A DNA stretch of 64,000 nt from Aquatica leii (GCA_035610365.1 CM069436.1:88723912-88787911), one strand, 5' to 3'; counted from the first letter of the stretch, positions 1 to 12,394 are shown. Numbers and translations: made by a program. The notes: generated from the letters alone by a model not told the origin.

Positions 1-3000
1 TAAAGTGTTGATCCAAGAGTACCAAGATGTGTTCGCACTGGAGAGTGGCTCCAAAGGAAGAACTAACGTGGTGAAACATAAAATTAATACCGGAGACGCT
101 CGGCCGATACGACAACATCCACGCAGACTTCCTTTGGCGAAAAGAGAAGAAGCCGAACAAATAATTACGGATATGGAGAGAGAAGGCGTGATTGAACCTT
201 CAAGTAGTCCATGGGCATCCCCAGTGGTACTCGTGAAGAAGAAGGATGGATCAACGAGGTTTTGCGTAGACTACAGGCAACTAAACGACGTGACCAAAAA
301 GGACAGCTACCCTTTACCCAGAATTGACGATACGCTAGACACCTGTCAGGATCACGGTGGTTTTCTACGTTAGATTTAAAGAGGGATACTGGCAGGTAGA
401 ATTAGAACCCAAGGATCGTGAAAAAACAGCTTTTACGATCGGAACTGGTTTAATGGCACTTCACTGTAATGCCCTTCGGCCTGTGTAACGCTCCTGCAAC
501 GTTCGAGCGTTTGATGGAGACCATCTTGCGCGGATTGTCTTGGAAGACGTGCTTGGTTTACCTGGACGACGTGATCGTGGTTGGAAGGTCGTTTGAAGAA
601 CACTTGAACAACTTGAAGGAAGTGTTCCAGAGATTACGTGGGGCTAACCTCAAACTGAGCCCAAAGAAGTGCCACGTATTTAAGAAGGAAGTCCAATACC
701 TTGGCCACGTCGTATCTAGAGATGGAGTAAGGGCTGACCCAGACAAAATCCGAGCAGTGCAAGCATAGCCAAGACCGATCGACAAACATCAGGTCCGAAG
801 TTTCCTTGGGTTGTGCACTTATTATAGAAGATTTGTACCCGGATTTGCCAATATTGCCAAACCATTGACAAAATTAACCGAAGAAAAAGCAGAATTTAGA
901 TGGAATGAAGACTGTGAAAATTCTTTTAATCAACTAAAACAGACCCTAGTCACTTCGCCGATTTTGAGTTATCCACGAGAAGATGGAAAGTTTGTTTTGG
1001 ATACCGACGCAAGCAATATGGCCATAGGCGCGGTCCTTTCGCAGGTTCAAGATGGACAAGAAAAAGTTATCGCGTACTTTAGCAAGGTTTGTCCAGGCCA
1101 GAAAGGAATTATTGCGTGACTAGGAGGGAGTTGTTAGCAGTCGTTAAGTCCATCGAACATTTCTACAAGTATTTGTATGGACGAAAATTTTTACTGAGAA
1201 CAGATCACGCCGCTTTAAAATGGCTACTGCAGTTCCGTAACCCAGAAGGACAAGTGGCAAGATGGATCGAAAGACTGCAAGAGTATGACTACGACACAGA
1301 ACACCGTGCCGGAAACAGTCATCGGAACGCTGATGCCTTGTCTAGAAGACCATGTCCGGCGGACTGCAGCCATTGTTCGCGACTGGAAGAAAAAGTCGAA
1401 TGCCTCCGGAGAACTGCTATGGTTGATGATGAGTGTGGGAACCTGAGCGGTTACGTCGCGAACAAGAAGACGATCCTGAAATAAGACTACTCCTGGACTG
1501 GAAAGAAAACGGCCGACGACCAACCTGGGAAGAAGTGAGTGCTTTGGGCAAAAATATCAAAGCGTACTGGGCGCAGTGGGACTCCTTGATAGTAGAAGAC
1601 GGTCTTCTTAAGCGATCCCTAGAAAATGCCGAGGGCACGGGAAACAGACTACAGCTGGTAGTGCCGAAGAGCAGGGTGACCGAAGTGTTGAAGCTTCTCC
1701 ACGATGGGACATCAGGAGGACACTTTGGCATTAAGAAGACGTTGGGTAAAGTGCGAGAACGATTCTACTGGATGAACTGCAAAGAGGACGTCATGAAATG
1801 GTGCCGTAAATGCATAGTCTGCGCTTCAGGAAATGGTCCAGCGAGAAAGCGCAAAGCACCCATGAAGCAATACAACGTAGGAAGCCCTTTGGAAAGAGTA
1901 ACGATTGACATCGCAGACCCGTTCTCAGAATTCGATTCGTGAAATAAACACATCTTGGTGGCGACGGATTATTTCACGAAATGGGCCAAGGCTTATGCCA
2001 TACCCAATCAAGGAGCAGTTACAGTCGCAGACGTATTAGTAAAAGAGTTTTCTGCCGGTTTAGAGTTCCATTTGAATTACACTCCGATCAAGGCCGCAAT
2101 TTTGAGTCTGGGCTGTTTCAAGAAGTTTGCCGACTGTTAGGAATTAAAAAGACTAGGACAACGCCTCTCCATCCTCAGTCTGATGGCATGGTTGAACGGA
2201 TGAATCGAACAATGGGCAAGTACTTAGCCAAGGTAGTGTCCGAACATCAAAGAGACTGGGATCAGTACTTGCACCTCTTCTTAATGGCGTACCGATCATC
2301 CGTTCACGAAAGCACAGGTCAAACACCATCCTGTGTCATGCTCGGTCGTGAGATAAGATTACCATGCGATCTTCAATTTGGACGAAGACCGGAAGAAGAA
2401 GTCGCTGGAGCAGAACCGTCAGCAAGCTGGCAAAGAGGCTAGACGAAGTACATGAAGAGGTTCGTAAAAACACACAAATTGCCAGCGACAGGATGAAAAC
2501 AAGATATGACGTCAAGGCGCAAAATGGTGGGTTTCAACCTGGCGATATGGTTTGGTTGTATAACCCTCCAAAGGAGACGTGGTTTGTCGCCGAGGCTGCA
2601 AAGGCAATGGCAGGGCCCCTATGAGGTCGTGCAGCGTATTAACGTCGTTATATACCGCATCCGAAAACCGCCCAGAAGCAAGCCTAAAAGTGGTCCACGT
2701 CGATCGTCTAGCCCCGTTTGCTGGCGATAACCACAATCCGCAAGTTCAGGTCCGAACCAGAGTAATAAGTAGCAGAACCAGGAATCCAATCGAAGAAATG
2801 GAGTTCGAAAAAGTTTATGAACTTATACGGAGGTTCTGGAAAAGCTAGGTTTGGAGTTACCACCGAGGAACAACAAGACCTGTTCCAGACACAAAAAGAT
2901 TACGCCATCGCACATTGCGTGAGCGAGGGCTTGACATGTCAAAGGGGTTGCAGTCGTGTTTAAAAAGAAGTTTGGACAGCTAGATGAATTACGAAGACAG

Positions 3001-3494
3001 CAACCGGCAGTCGGAAAGGTTTTAGGACTACGTGGTGACGGACGCTTCGTTTTCTATCTGGTCACCAGAAATACTCACGTGTCAAGCCGTTATACAAAGA
3101 TCTGTGGCGAACATTATGGAGTCTCAAGAGACAAATGGAGTTCCATCTTGTTAAGAAATTGGCAGTACCCAAGCTTGGTTGTGGCTTAGACCAATTGAAT
3201 TGGAGGACAGTTCGAAACATGTTGGAGGTCGTCTTCCGAGGAACAGGCGTTCAAGTGTTGGTCTGTAGTTACCAACCGAGGAGAGTATTGGGTCAGAAAA
3301 GTCCATTGACTGTTACTTCTATGGTCAAAGGAAGTTGCCGAAATGGAGGAAGCTGCCGCTATCGCCACGATCCTTTTACCGGTGTCACATCCAGTCTCCT
3401 GTTCTGGGACAGAACAGTCCTAAGAAAAGAGGGGCAGTGAAACGTCCGAGAAATTACTTGCAAATGCAAGAGCCTTCTAGAACTGTTATCTAGT
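1..3494 (+). pseudogene. Broken Gypsy pol (RT, RNase H, integrase, macro, CCCH), copy A
   Basis: Pieces in order: the RT palm start (1-370), RT with YLDD at 559-570, the connection domain and RNase H (about 811-1380), the integrase zinc-binding and catalytic regions (about 1640-2440), a GPY-type C-terminal segment (about 2590-2720), a macrodomain-like segment (about 2890-3270) and a CCCH segment (about 3307-3366). Lesions visible against copy B include frame breaks near 350-460, a TAG at 766-768 replacing a Trp codon, a one-base loss near 1088, an insertion near 1436, a TGA near 1940, further shifts near 2050 and 2410, a one-base deletion near 3066 and an extra A near 3328. The final frame reads through the polypurine tract and stops inside the LTR near 3493, as in copy B. 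Confidence 0.9.
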
Positions 3495-3903
3495 TTCTAG
3501 AAAATATAACGAAAAGTGAGGAACGATCGAGAAGAATTCGCTGATGTCTATAAAAGCCGAAGATGGAAATCGTAGGTCGGTTATTGCTGGAATGTGAAAG
3601 CATGCAGTATTAAGTTTATCAAGTTGAAATAAATACGTATCGTTAGCACGCGCGGCGTTTTAAATAAATAACAGTGTACACCGAATCGAGTGAACGTGAC
3701 TTATAGTGTAAACAAATCCGAGGACGTTATCTAATCTTATCTTAAGTGTTATACAACGGTGATACATAAATTATAGTGTAAGTGTTTTTTTATTATTAGA
3801 TTTTAGTAGTTCGGTCAATTTAAAAGTATACATATTTCTATAATAAGTAAACGTAGTTTTAATCGTATAAATAAATTAGTTTTTAATAAATAGATACGTA
3901 ACA
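3438..3903 (+). repeat. 3' LTR of Gypsy copy A
   Basis: Starts TGAAACG directly after the polypurine tract and ends GTAACA, giving TG...CA ends. It contains a TATA box (TATAAAA, 3549-3555), an AATAAA signal at 3628-3633 and a pair of TTCTAGAA boxes. It aligns with the copy B LTRs in alternating near-identical and divergent blocks. Confidence 0.88.
3475..3502 (+). promoter_or_regulatory. Paired TTCnnGAA boxes in LTR A
   Basis: Two TTCTAGAA motifs at 3475-3482 and 3495-3502, about 50 bases upstream of the LTR TATA box. TTCnnGAA is the dyad unit of heat-shock elements. The pair is kept in the LTRs of all three copies, which argues against chance, but HSF binding is only inferred. Confidence 0.4.
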
Positions 3904-4683
3904 ATATGTAATCCTAATGTAAATCACACTGATTCAATTTTACTTTCAGTCGCAAAATTTGAATCATCTTTAACTTTATGTATTGTCGTGTGAATATACA
4001 TTGACGTGACATCCGTTCAAGTTCTTCGAATCATTTGAACGCAGTCAAGGCCAAATTTGGTCATAAAATAGAAACGTCATACAAAAGCTTATATACCATA
4101 TTTTGTTCGTAAAATAAAATAAAAAGAAAGTAGCGAACGTTACTACTGGTGACAAAGAAATTATCGGTTGGGTAAGTTTTTGCGCTTTTATCTTGTTTTG
4201 CAACTCAGTATCATAATTGTCGATAATCAATTCCTTTCGCGACTGCAGGGTAGAAGAAGTAATTGTTTGAATCCCAGATAACCTTGATATTAAAATCAAT
4301 ACTTTAGAATTTTTGTTATCAATTGAGTATGTTGTATGGCGTGTTGCCTGGCCGATAGGGCTTCTGTAAAAAATAACTTGGTCTCAATAATCGTTTTATT
4401 TTCTTAATACAATTTACGCTAAATGTAGCGATCCGTACAACGTAAAACTTACAGAATGAATAAATCCTAACTTAACTGAATGTTAACCGTTATATAAAAA
4501 TGACCAACGCTAAGATAACAATGACACGCGTAAAAAGGTCAATGTCGTTTACTTTCGGCTATCCTGACTTAAGACCGTCCTCGGCTTTTTATAGACAGCT
4601 AAAACAAATAAAGTTTATTATAAAACCATTAAAATCTAATTGCACTACTCTACTGATCTCCAGTTCTAAATCGGTTGATTTCT
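3904..4683. other. AT-rich intergenic stretch, no gene recognised
   Basis: A minus-strand open frame at 4045-4299 has no recognisable domain. The segment 4330-4500 has a TE-like look but no identifiable ends. Nothing else is supported. Confidence 0.4.
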
Positions 4684-4870
4684 AGAGCTTATAAGACCGT
4701 TTGTTTGAGATCCGTTGATCTCCAAACTTATAGGCACGTTTGTCCGAGATCTGTTGATCTCTAAACTTATAGGCACGTTTTCCTGAGATCCGCTGATCTC
4801 TAAACTTATAGGCATGTTTACCTGAAATCTGTTGATCTCTTAACTTTTAAGCACATTTGCTGAGGATCTT
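4684..4870 (+). repeat. Tandem repeat, about 39-bp unit, 4-5 copies
   Basis: Units begin near 4684, 4724, 4763, 4802 and 4841 (the last partial and diverged). The core is AAACTTATAGGCACGTTT followed by GAGATCTGTTGATCTC, so each unit carries an imperfect GAGATC/GATCTC dyad. Copies differ at a few positions each. Confidence 0.85.
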
Positions 4871-5274
4871 GAAACTTATAGGTACTCATCTTTGATCGTC
4901 TTGAATCGTGATCCAGTGTTTTATATGGTCAACAAAAACCACTTTACGTTTACGTTTTGACCCTTCTCTTAAATCTTTTCGTTATACGAAATTGCCCTTT
5001 GTACTTTGAATACTTACAGCTAATACTAGTACTAGGTTTACTTGTAATTTGAACCATAATCAAGTCGACCTAGTTGTCTTTTGTTTTGTTTTTTTTTCTG
5101 TTCTTATCGTACTGTTTTTTGTTGCCTCTGAGCTTTCGTTATATATTTACTTATTTTGTTTCTTAACGTTGCCAAATCTAGTTTATGTATTTTGTTTTCT
5201 AATTCGTTTAAAAGCCAAGCTTCCGTTACGTGCATTGTATTGTATCCAACTAAAGCTTTCATTGGTGCCGTATA

Positions 5275-5566
5275 CCTTTATTGTGTGACGTGTTTAAAGC
5301 ACTTTGGATTTGTTTGATGTATTTAGACCATTCGTTTGGTATTTTACCCGCTACCCAGCGCACAAATTATGGTATGTTGTAACGTTCACATTGCTCGTTT
5401 GCTGGGCATTTAATATATGCTTTATCTCGTAAGTATTACAGTATATTCTAAAGGATTGAGACGTAAAAGCTGTCCCACGGTCGCTTATATTCCTATTTCG
5501 TGCTTTAAAGGGCGAGTCTTTAAGCGCGTCCTTCAAATTTATCTCGAAAACTATTTGGTCTAGCAA
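5275..5566 (-). pseudogene. Gypsy-type integrase catalytic-core relic
   Basis: Read on the minus strand, 5351-5566 includes SDRGTAFTSQSF followed by IKHILNA, matching the second-aspartate block of Ty3/Gypsy integrases. After a stop, 5275-5358 continues with EWSKYIKQIQSALNTSHNKG, which matches the later W..Y....Q.ALN block of the same domain. No LTRs or other pol domains are identifiable around it. This is a different Gypsy lineage from copies A-C, whose integrase reads HSDQGRNFES at the same place. Confidence 0.75.
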
Positions 5567-5569
5567 TAC

Positions 5570-8300
5570 GAGAAAAAAATTTCATAGACTAAATCACAGA
5601 TCAGTGAAAATATTTCCACTTTTGAAAACCTTTTGGGGGCGGTGCAATTAGAGGGTGGTTGCAAAAAATCGTAATTTTTTCAATGCTGCTGTAAGGTTTC
5701 CTTAAAAAAAGTAAGATCCCATTAAATGCCGTCCGATTATTGCAATCTAAACATTTAATTTTCTTTGGAGTTCACTGTGAGAGTCTTGGGTCCAGTGGGG
5801 ATTTTTTCTTGTCCAATACCTGCAATTGTGACGATGTCGACCTTGCCGAGACAAATCATGAACGGATCTCGTCAACCAATTTACTTACTGTGGATCTTGC
5901 AATAAGCGGTCTATTAGGATGTTCTTAGTTGAATAATTTACCTGTTTCGCCATGTGTTCTTAACTTATCACCATATCCAACTATTATTAAAATTTTTATG
6001 TTTTCCAGTACAGTTAAACGTGCCATTTTTTGTTAGCGGCAAAAAGAATTCGCTTTTAAAAAACTTGCTAAATGCTTCTTCTACACTCCTACTAAATCAA
6101 GTGATGTTTTTAAAAAGTCAAATTTACGAGTAGTTTTTGTTTCATCCATCAAAAATGATACCGACGTGATAGCGATCATTTGCAAAAACGCACATTACTC
6201 CTGAAGTCCTTGAATGTACAAAGTGTTTACACTCGCATCCGTGAGTGCCAAACGGTAAACGGAGCGCAATTTGAACATTTGCGCTAAATTTCGTTTGTTT
6301 TTGAGGTTTAATTATGATTTTCTTCGATTAAACTTTATTTTTATTTCTTACGGTAAAGGTGTTATTTTCTCAAAAGATAGTTATCTAAAGTACCAATTTT
6401 TTTACACCGTAATTTAAGTAGTTGGACAACTTAATAAAAAGCAACAAAAAAATTAGGGTTGTCATTGAACAAAACCAACGATGACGTCATTGTGCAAAAA
6501 TACATGAGGTCATAAGTAAAATTTTTATGTCATAAGGTGGCTAATTAAAAAGTAGAATTGACTTGTCCGAGCGTTTTGCTTAAAAACATTAAATAACGTA
6601 ATTATAATAGTATAATAAAACACAAGTTACAGAATGAACGTGCTTCAATCACGAGACCGGGATTTATACACGAGCCGCGCAGCGCCGAGTTTATGAAACG
6701 GTAGAGTGATTGAAACGTAATCTATCACGTGTGATTTATACTATTTTCTCTATTTTAATTTAATTTTAATATCTTTTGTATAATTTTAATTTTAAAACAA
6801 CATTGGGAAACGTTTGTATTTTATTGAATTGGCAACAGTTACACTTTGACATATTGAAGTTTATGTGTTAACCTAAAATCTCACACGAAATGATCTCTTT
6901 ATACCATTATAAGTAAATAACTTTGAATTAATAGGACGTCTTTATTTTATCACGCACGATTTTAATTCGTTGTATTTATCTCGACACGCGTTAATCACAA
7001 ACTTATTTATTTAAACTATCTTTCGAGAATCTTCTATATTCTTTCGTTCTAGACGGGGATAAAAAGTACGGAAACATTCTTGAAATTTACAAAAACTTTG
7101 CGAATGTTTCAGTATCATGAGAATAAACTTTCATAATCTTTTTAAGTAGTATTTATAAACATCTTGTAGAGTAGAAAGCTCAACTTTTTCTTAAGTTTTA
7201 CAACGTAACTGCGTACTACAGTCATCATTACCAAATCAAATATAATGTTTGTTTCACCGTCGCGTCGTTTTGAGCTCTAAATCACTGACATCCGTGTGGT
7301 AGTACGAAAGTGTATATTTTTTCTGCAAGAAAAAAATCGCATTTTAATATATTCGTTTTATTATAAATTCATTTGTCATAAAACCTTTCTGTTCCTGATG
7401 AATTGCAAATGTCATGAAATTGACCATTTACGAATTTTCCGTGGTTAAAATAAAACATACCATATTCATTAGCCATCAATAATACAAGCTTTGTCTCAAA
7501 ATAAAAATATTCAACAAGTATTCATTGACAATATGATAATATTAAAATGGCTTTGATAAATTCCTAACAAATTTTAAGTAAAAAAAAATGTAAAAGAAAC
7601 ATGAAATATAAATAACAATTTTAAATCAAAAGATTCTTTTGTGACAAAAACATGTTACTAAAAAATCTCATTTTCCACGGAATTTGTCATTTGATTAAAT
7701 ATAAAACCTTTAATATAAAGAAAATATGCTTGAATTGTTTTAGAAAAGATCTACTTGCCTAAAACACAACCAAAACAAATTTTATTTTTTCGATTCACAT
7801 CACACGATTATAAATATTGATTATGCTAATACTACAAACTATGTTTCAACCACAAATAAATCAAGTAGAACTTTGATATTACTGACAACTGTTACGGTTA
7901 ATTTAACAGTTTTAATGAACCAATAAAATAAAGCTCCGCATCGCAAACCGATTTTATTACACAAAAAAGTTTATACTTTAAAATCTACTTATTACTCATA
8001 GCGCATCAGAAATTACAAAATTGTTTAATATTATATACATAAAATTCTTTTCGAAATGACATTTTTAACATATGTGACGGTTTGATGCAGTTTTAATTAA
8101 ACAAATTTCAATGTATGTAAATCGAATGCAGTTCGAACAAAACATGAAATTTAGATTATTCTAATTATCTCATTCATTAAAATGTACATTTTTACAGAAA
8201 GTACAGAGCCACTGTACATTGAATATCCAAATTAATTGCTTTTTCATTATACCACAATGAAAACATATGTATTTCGTACTTGTTTATGAGCTATGAAAGG
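5570..8300. other. AT-rich stretch, no gene recognised
   Basis: No open frame with recognisable content on either strand. A short inverted pair (CTTCAATCAC ... GTGATTGAAA) lies near 6643-6706 around a small GC-richer island. Confidence 0.5.
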
Positions 8301-8304
8301 TCAT

Positions 8305-9593
8305 CTTTTCCGTGCAGTGCACGGGAAAAGTTTTTCCCGTGCTCCATTGTTGCCGACTTTTAAAAATAACATTACACTAATGACTTTAATTGTAGGTAAC
8401 AATACTAACGACTAATTTTATAACAATCATTTTTAGATACTTCGGCTAGAGTTAATTCTTTCCTAAAGTATACTTTCAATGTAATTTAACAGTTTTCGGT
8501 CTTATTCAGGTCTTATAATAACATTTTTATTGAACTCAAATTTTTGCGTCATGAAATTAATGTTAGCGATCTGCATTTTTACACTAAATTTTTGACATCC
8601 GTCAAAATCTTTATTTGTATTCAAATTTGAACCACATTCTTTATTGTGAAATTTTTGAAGTAAATTCTATTTCAAGTTTACTGGATCGAGTGACATGTAA
8701 GATATAAGTTTTCCTTGTAAACAGCCAATTATGGTACATTGTTTTTTAGGAATGTATATAGTAGAAGAACTAACCGAACAGCCTTTATCTTTAAAAATAA
8801 ATTAATTAAATTTAACATTACTGGTACATACAATTTGAATTGTTAGTGATATTTACAGTTTAGTCGAACTCTCCGATTTGCTTTTGTCCGACGTGTCGAC
8901 ATGCTCCATAAATATCAAAAGTACCTGTACGAAAATGGTTAGGATTACTATCGGAAGGAAAATTTTTTACATATAAGTCAACACAAACTTTTGTCAATAA
9001 CCATTTCTCATCTGAAGCTTCACAAATGAATTTGGTTACTTGTTCTGCTGGTAATACTTTGACTTTTTTAGGTACGTAACCAACACCTTAACGTTTGAAA
9101 AATGCCATTGTTTGTGGAAATCTGTACGAATGAATGCATCAGTGTATAAGTAAATAATAGAAATATTACGCAAGTATACTCTGAATTGTACTTACTTGCT
9201 AATGTCTACATTTTCTTTAATAGATAAACAACTTTTTATCATAGAGCTTTCTCCGACAAATAAATAAGAAAAACACCATCACTCACAGATTTTCCATTTT
9301 TTTGTTCACGCCATTCATAGAACAAACGATACTCTTTTTCATATCTGTCTCGAGATTTTTTAGGAAGTAATTCTGCTCGTACTTCTATAATATTTTCTGG
9401 TATTTCAAAATTATGTTCTACAGAATCTATCTTTTTTGAAAATATTGGCCCACGTCAAAACAATTATGCATGAAATTTTCAATGCATTCTAGATATGTTT
9501 TATTATATTTTTGTAGACAGGTATAATGAAAAATATCGTTCATTACACGGCAGAAAGGATTTTTCCCGTTCTCGCATGCTCGCACGGGAAAAG
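8305..9593 (-). mobile_element. Crypton-like tyrosine-recombinase element relic bounded by hairpins
   Basis: A minus-strand recombinase relic (8874-9454) sits between two CG-rich hairpins: one at 8305-8330 (CTTTTCC ... GGGAAAAG) and one at 9560-9593 (TTTTTCCCGT ... ACGGGAAAAG). Similar hairpins recur at 19565-19584 and near 19900-19992 without coding sequence. Cryptons have no terminal inverted repeats, so the boundaries given by the hairpins are inferred. Confidence 0.45.
8874..9454 (-). pseudogene. Crypton-type tyrosine recombinase relic with intron
   Basis: The upstream segment (9454 down to about 9190) reads ELLPKKSRDRYEKEYRLFYE and later SMIKSCLSIKENVDIS, resembling the N-terminal SAM-like domain shared by Crypton recombinases and Crypton-derived insect proteins; a frameshift separates the two blocks. 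GTAAGT follows at the end, and a TACAG acceptor leads into FPQTMAFFKR, a TAA stop, then GVGYVPKKVKVLPAEQ and KFICEASDEKWLLTKV, the linker and start of the catalytic domain. The catalytic Arg-His-Arg-Tyr region is not identifiable further on, so the gene is truncated. Family membership is by motif recognition only. Confidence 0.55.
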
Positions 9594-10306
9594 CCTTCTT
9601 TCAAGCCTAAGTAATGAGATATACTATTAAAGTATTGTCATTTAACACTTTCCCTTAAAAATTTGGAAAAAAAGTAGTGGAAAAAATATGAAAACATGCA
9701 ATAAAACAAAACAACGCCTGAGCGCGTGATTCGGTGGAATGACTAGCCTAGATTTAGTCAGTGACAGTCCCAAACTCTGATAAAATTAGAAAGCTTTTGG
9801 TCGTTGTTGTAAAAAAAGTTTTGATACCCAAAGAAAAAAATAGCAAAAAGAATACTATATAAGTCATACATTTATATACAACAGACATGAACATAGCGAA
9901 TATTAAAAAAAACAAGAAATAGTGAAAGCAAAATATTAAATCAGTAAAAATTGTCTTTTGCGAGATTTTTTAATACCAAGTATTACCGAATAAAAGTAGG
10001 GGAGACTGGGGAGGTGTGATACTATGGGAGAGTTGATACACCTTTAAATTTGTCACCAGAACTGCTTGGCGGGCAACTGTTTTGGCATCGCTGTAACACT
10101 CTTGCGTAGGCAAGACATGTGATGTTAGTGTGTGTTCGTTTCACTGTGAAGTTAAGAATTTACGGCAAAAAGATTGATTTCAGTGAATGTTTTGTGAATT
10201 TTTGAAAGGTAAGTGTAAGCATTTCAAGGACAACTTAAGTTAGATTTTCTGAAATTTAAATTTTTATAAAATCAGTTTCACAATGAGGATTGATAGATTT
10301 AATTGT

Positions 10307-10337
10307 GGGGAGATATGATACATGTATCATTCCTCCC
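10307..10337. repeat. Near-perfect palindrome in transposon 5'-UTR intron
   Basis: A GGGAGATATGATAC arm is followed by GTATCATTCCTCCC around a CATG centre. Each arm is a variant of the motif repeated near the transposon ends, so it is probably a paired transposase-binding site. Confidence 0.6.
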
Positions 10338-10381
10338 AGATCTGTGTTTATCAAAATATTAATTTGCTTTTTAATTTTAGG

Positions 10382-12394
10382 ATGCCATTTAAGTGGAAAA
10401 AAAGTAACAGAATACTAGCGTCTTCTGAACGAATGAGGACAGCTGTTCAAAAAGTTTTAGATGGGTCTAAACTAAGACCTACAACTAATAAATACCGTAT
10501 CGATAAAATGACTTTGCGAAGATACGTTGCGAAGCATAGGGACAATGGCGATGAGATGAAATTCTTCCCCAACTATGCAGGTTCTCAGATTTTTTCTGAT
10601 GATGAAGAGAAACGTTTAGCAGAATATTTATTAACAGTTGCCAGGATTAATTATGGTCTTACATCAAAAGAGACAAGAAAATTTGTATTTTTATACGCTT
10701 TAGAAAATGAAAAGAAAATTTCCCAGAACTGGAAAAGGAATGAAACAGCTTCCTATGACTGGCTTCGAGGCTTTATGTCCCAAAACAAGCAACTGTCACT
10801 TCGAACACCAGAACCAACAAGTTTTTCACGTGGGACAGCTTTTAACAGACACACAGTGGGAGAATTTTATGATTTACTTGCAAAAGTATTACGTCGATAC
10901 CGGTTCAAGCCAGATTCTATCTACAATTGTGATGAAACTGGAGCCCAGACCGTCCACAAACCTGGCAATAATTTCTCAAAAAGTACAAAAACAAGTATCT
11001 AAAGTCACTTCCGGTGAACGGGGTACAACAGTCACAGTCGGAAACTCAATTCCTCCGTTGTTTCTATTTCCACGTGTTCGTGAACAACATTACATAATAA
11101 CTGGAGCATCGCCAGGCTCCAAAGCTGTGACAAACCCAAGTGGATGGATGACAGCACACAATTTTGAAATATATCTGTTGCACTTCATAAGATTTGTAAA
11201 ATGTACACCTGACAAGAAAGTTCTACTGATACTAGATAATCATTGTAGCCATATATCGTCCAAAGGACTAGATATCTGCAAGGAAAATGGTATCGTTTTA
11301 TTAACGATACCCCCGCATACAAGTCATAATATACAACCTTTGGATGTGGCTGTCTACGGGCCCATTAAAACATATTACGATAAAAGTTGCGATGACTTCA
11401 TGGTGCAAAATCTTGGTCAGACTATTGTTTTAAAAGATATCGCAAAGCTTGTTGGCAATGCATAACAACGGGCTTTTACTCCAACTAACATAATAAAGGG
11501 ATTTCTAAAAACGGGTATTTACCCTTTCAATTCGCACTTTTTTGCAGATCATGACTTTCTTAATGCTAAGGTTACAGATAGACCTGATCTATTACACTAG
11601 GAAGAAACACCATAGGCAACAACATCTGCTTTTAGCGATGGACACCATACATCAAAACCAATTCCTGAGACCCCCGAAGAAATAAGAGTATCTGGATCTT
11701 CCCGTCCTTATAAAACCCCTAAAGAAATAAGAGCACTTTCTCAGGCTCCACCAAGAAAACGACAAAAAATAGGAAGGAAACCTGCAAAGACAAAAATCCT
11801 AACAGATACTCCTAATATGGTAGAAATAAAAAGTGAACATCAAAAAAGACAAGAACAGAAGAATACTGCTGCCAAGAAAAACGCCAAGAAAAACCTTACT
11901 ACAGACGAAATATCAATTAGGACTATCAATATGAAAAAAATGTGAAGCAGAAGAAAGAAAAGGCTGTAGAGGATGAGTCTGATTCAGATAATCTCGCATT
12001 CTATTCATCATCGTCTAGTAAAATAACCGACATAGAAAAACAAATTTAGAAGGAGAGAGAAGAAGAAGATTTTGTTATAGGTATGATAAACGTAAATGAT
12101 TATGTGTTAGTACGATTTGTGACTAAAAAAACTGAAAGACACTACGTGGGAAAGATTTTAGAGAAAGTGGAAGGTGGAGAATATTTGATAAATTTTATGC
12201 GACGGAAGAAGCTTGACTACCATTTTGTTTTTCCTGACGTGGAGGAGCAATCTATGGTATTTGAAGACGACATTAGGAAGTTTTGTGGGGAGCTGTTAGA
12301 TTCAAAAGAAGACTGGTGTTTTCTATTAATTTTGATAAACATAATAATGTTAATTAGATATTTTTACGTTCCTAATGCTAATATATCCCAATAA
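10382..12394 (+). pseudogene. pogo/Tigger-like DDE transposase, frameshifted
   Basis: The ATG at 10382 (MPFKWKK) follows a likely 5'-UTR intron (donor GGTAAGT at 10209, acceptor TTTTAG ending 10380). The N-terminus has a psq-like helix-turn-helix region, then a CENP-B/Tigger-like middle. The DDE domain shows CDETG, ILDNH and QPLDVAVYGP, with 35 residues between the second and third Asp. A one-base insertion near 10967-10973 shifts frame and a TAA at 11462-11464 interrupts a conserved RAFTPTNI block. Further stops follow in a basic linker. A final open segment (12083-12394) encodes a compact domain (VNDYVLVRFVTKKTERHYVG) that I recall from the C-terminus of related insect transposases. Inactive as it stands. 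Confidence 0.85.

Larger units (their letters stand above)
1..3903 (+). mobile_element. Ty3/Gypsy LTR retrotransposon copy A, 5' end outside window
   Basis: The left edge of the window falls inside pol. From there the element runs through reverse transcriptase, RNase H, integrase, a macrodomain-like region and a CCCH finger region to a polypurine tract (AGAGGGGCAG just before 3438) and a 3' LTR at 3438-3903. It is the same family as copies B (20413-27043) and C (47714-51530), with coding sequence nearly identical to B over long stretches. Many frameshifts and stops mean this copy cannot encode a working polyprotein. The 5' LTR, gag and protease, if present, lie to the left of the window, so completeness cannot be judged. 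Confidence 0.93.
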
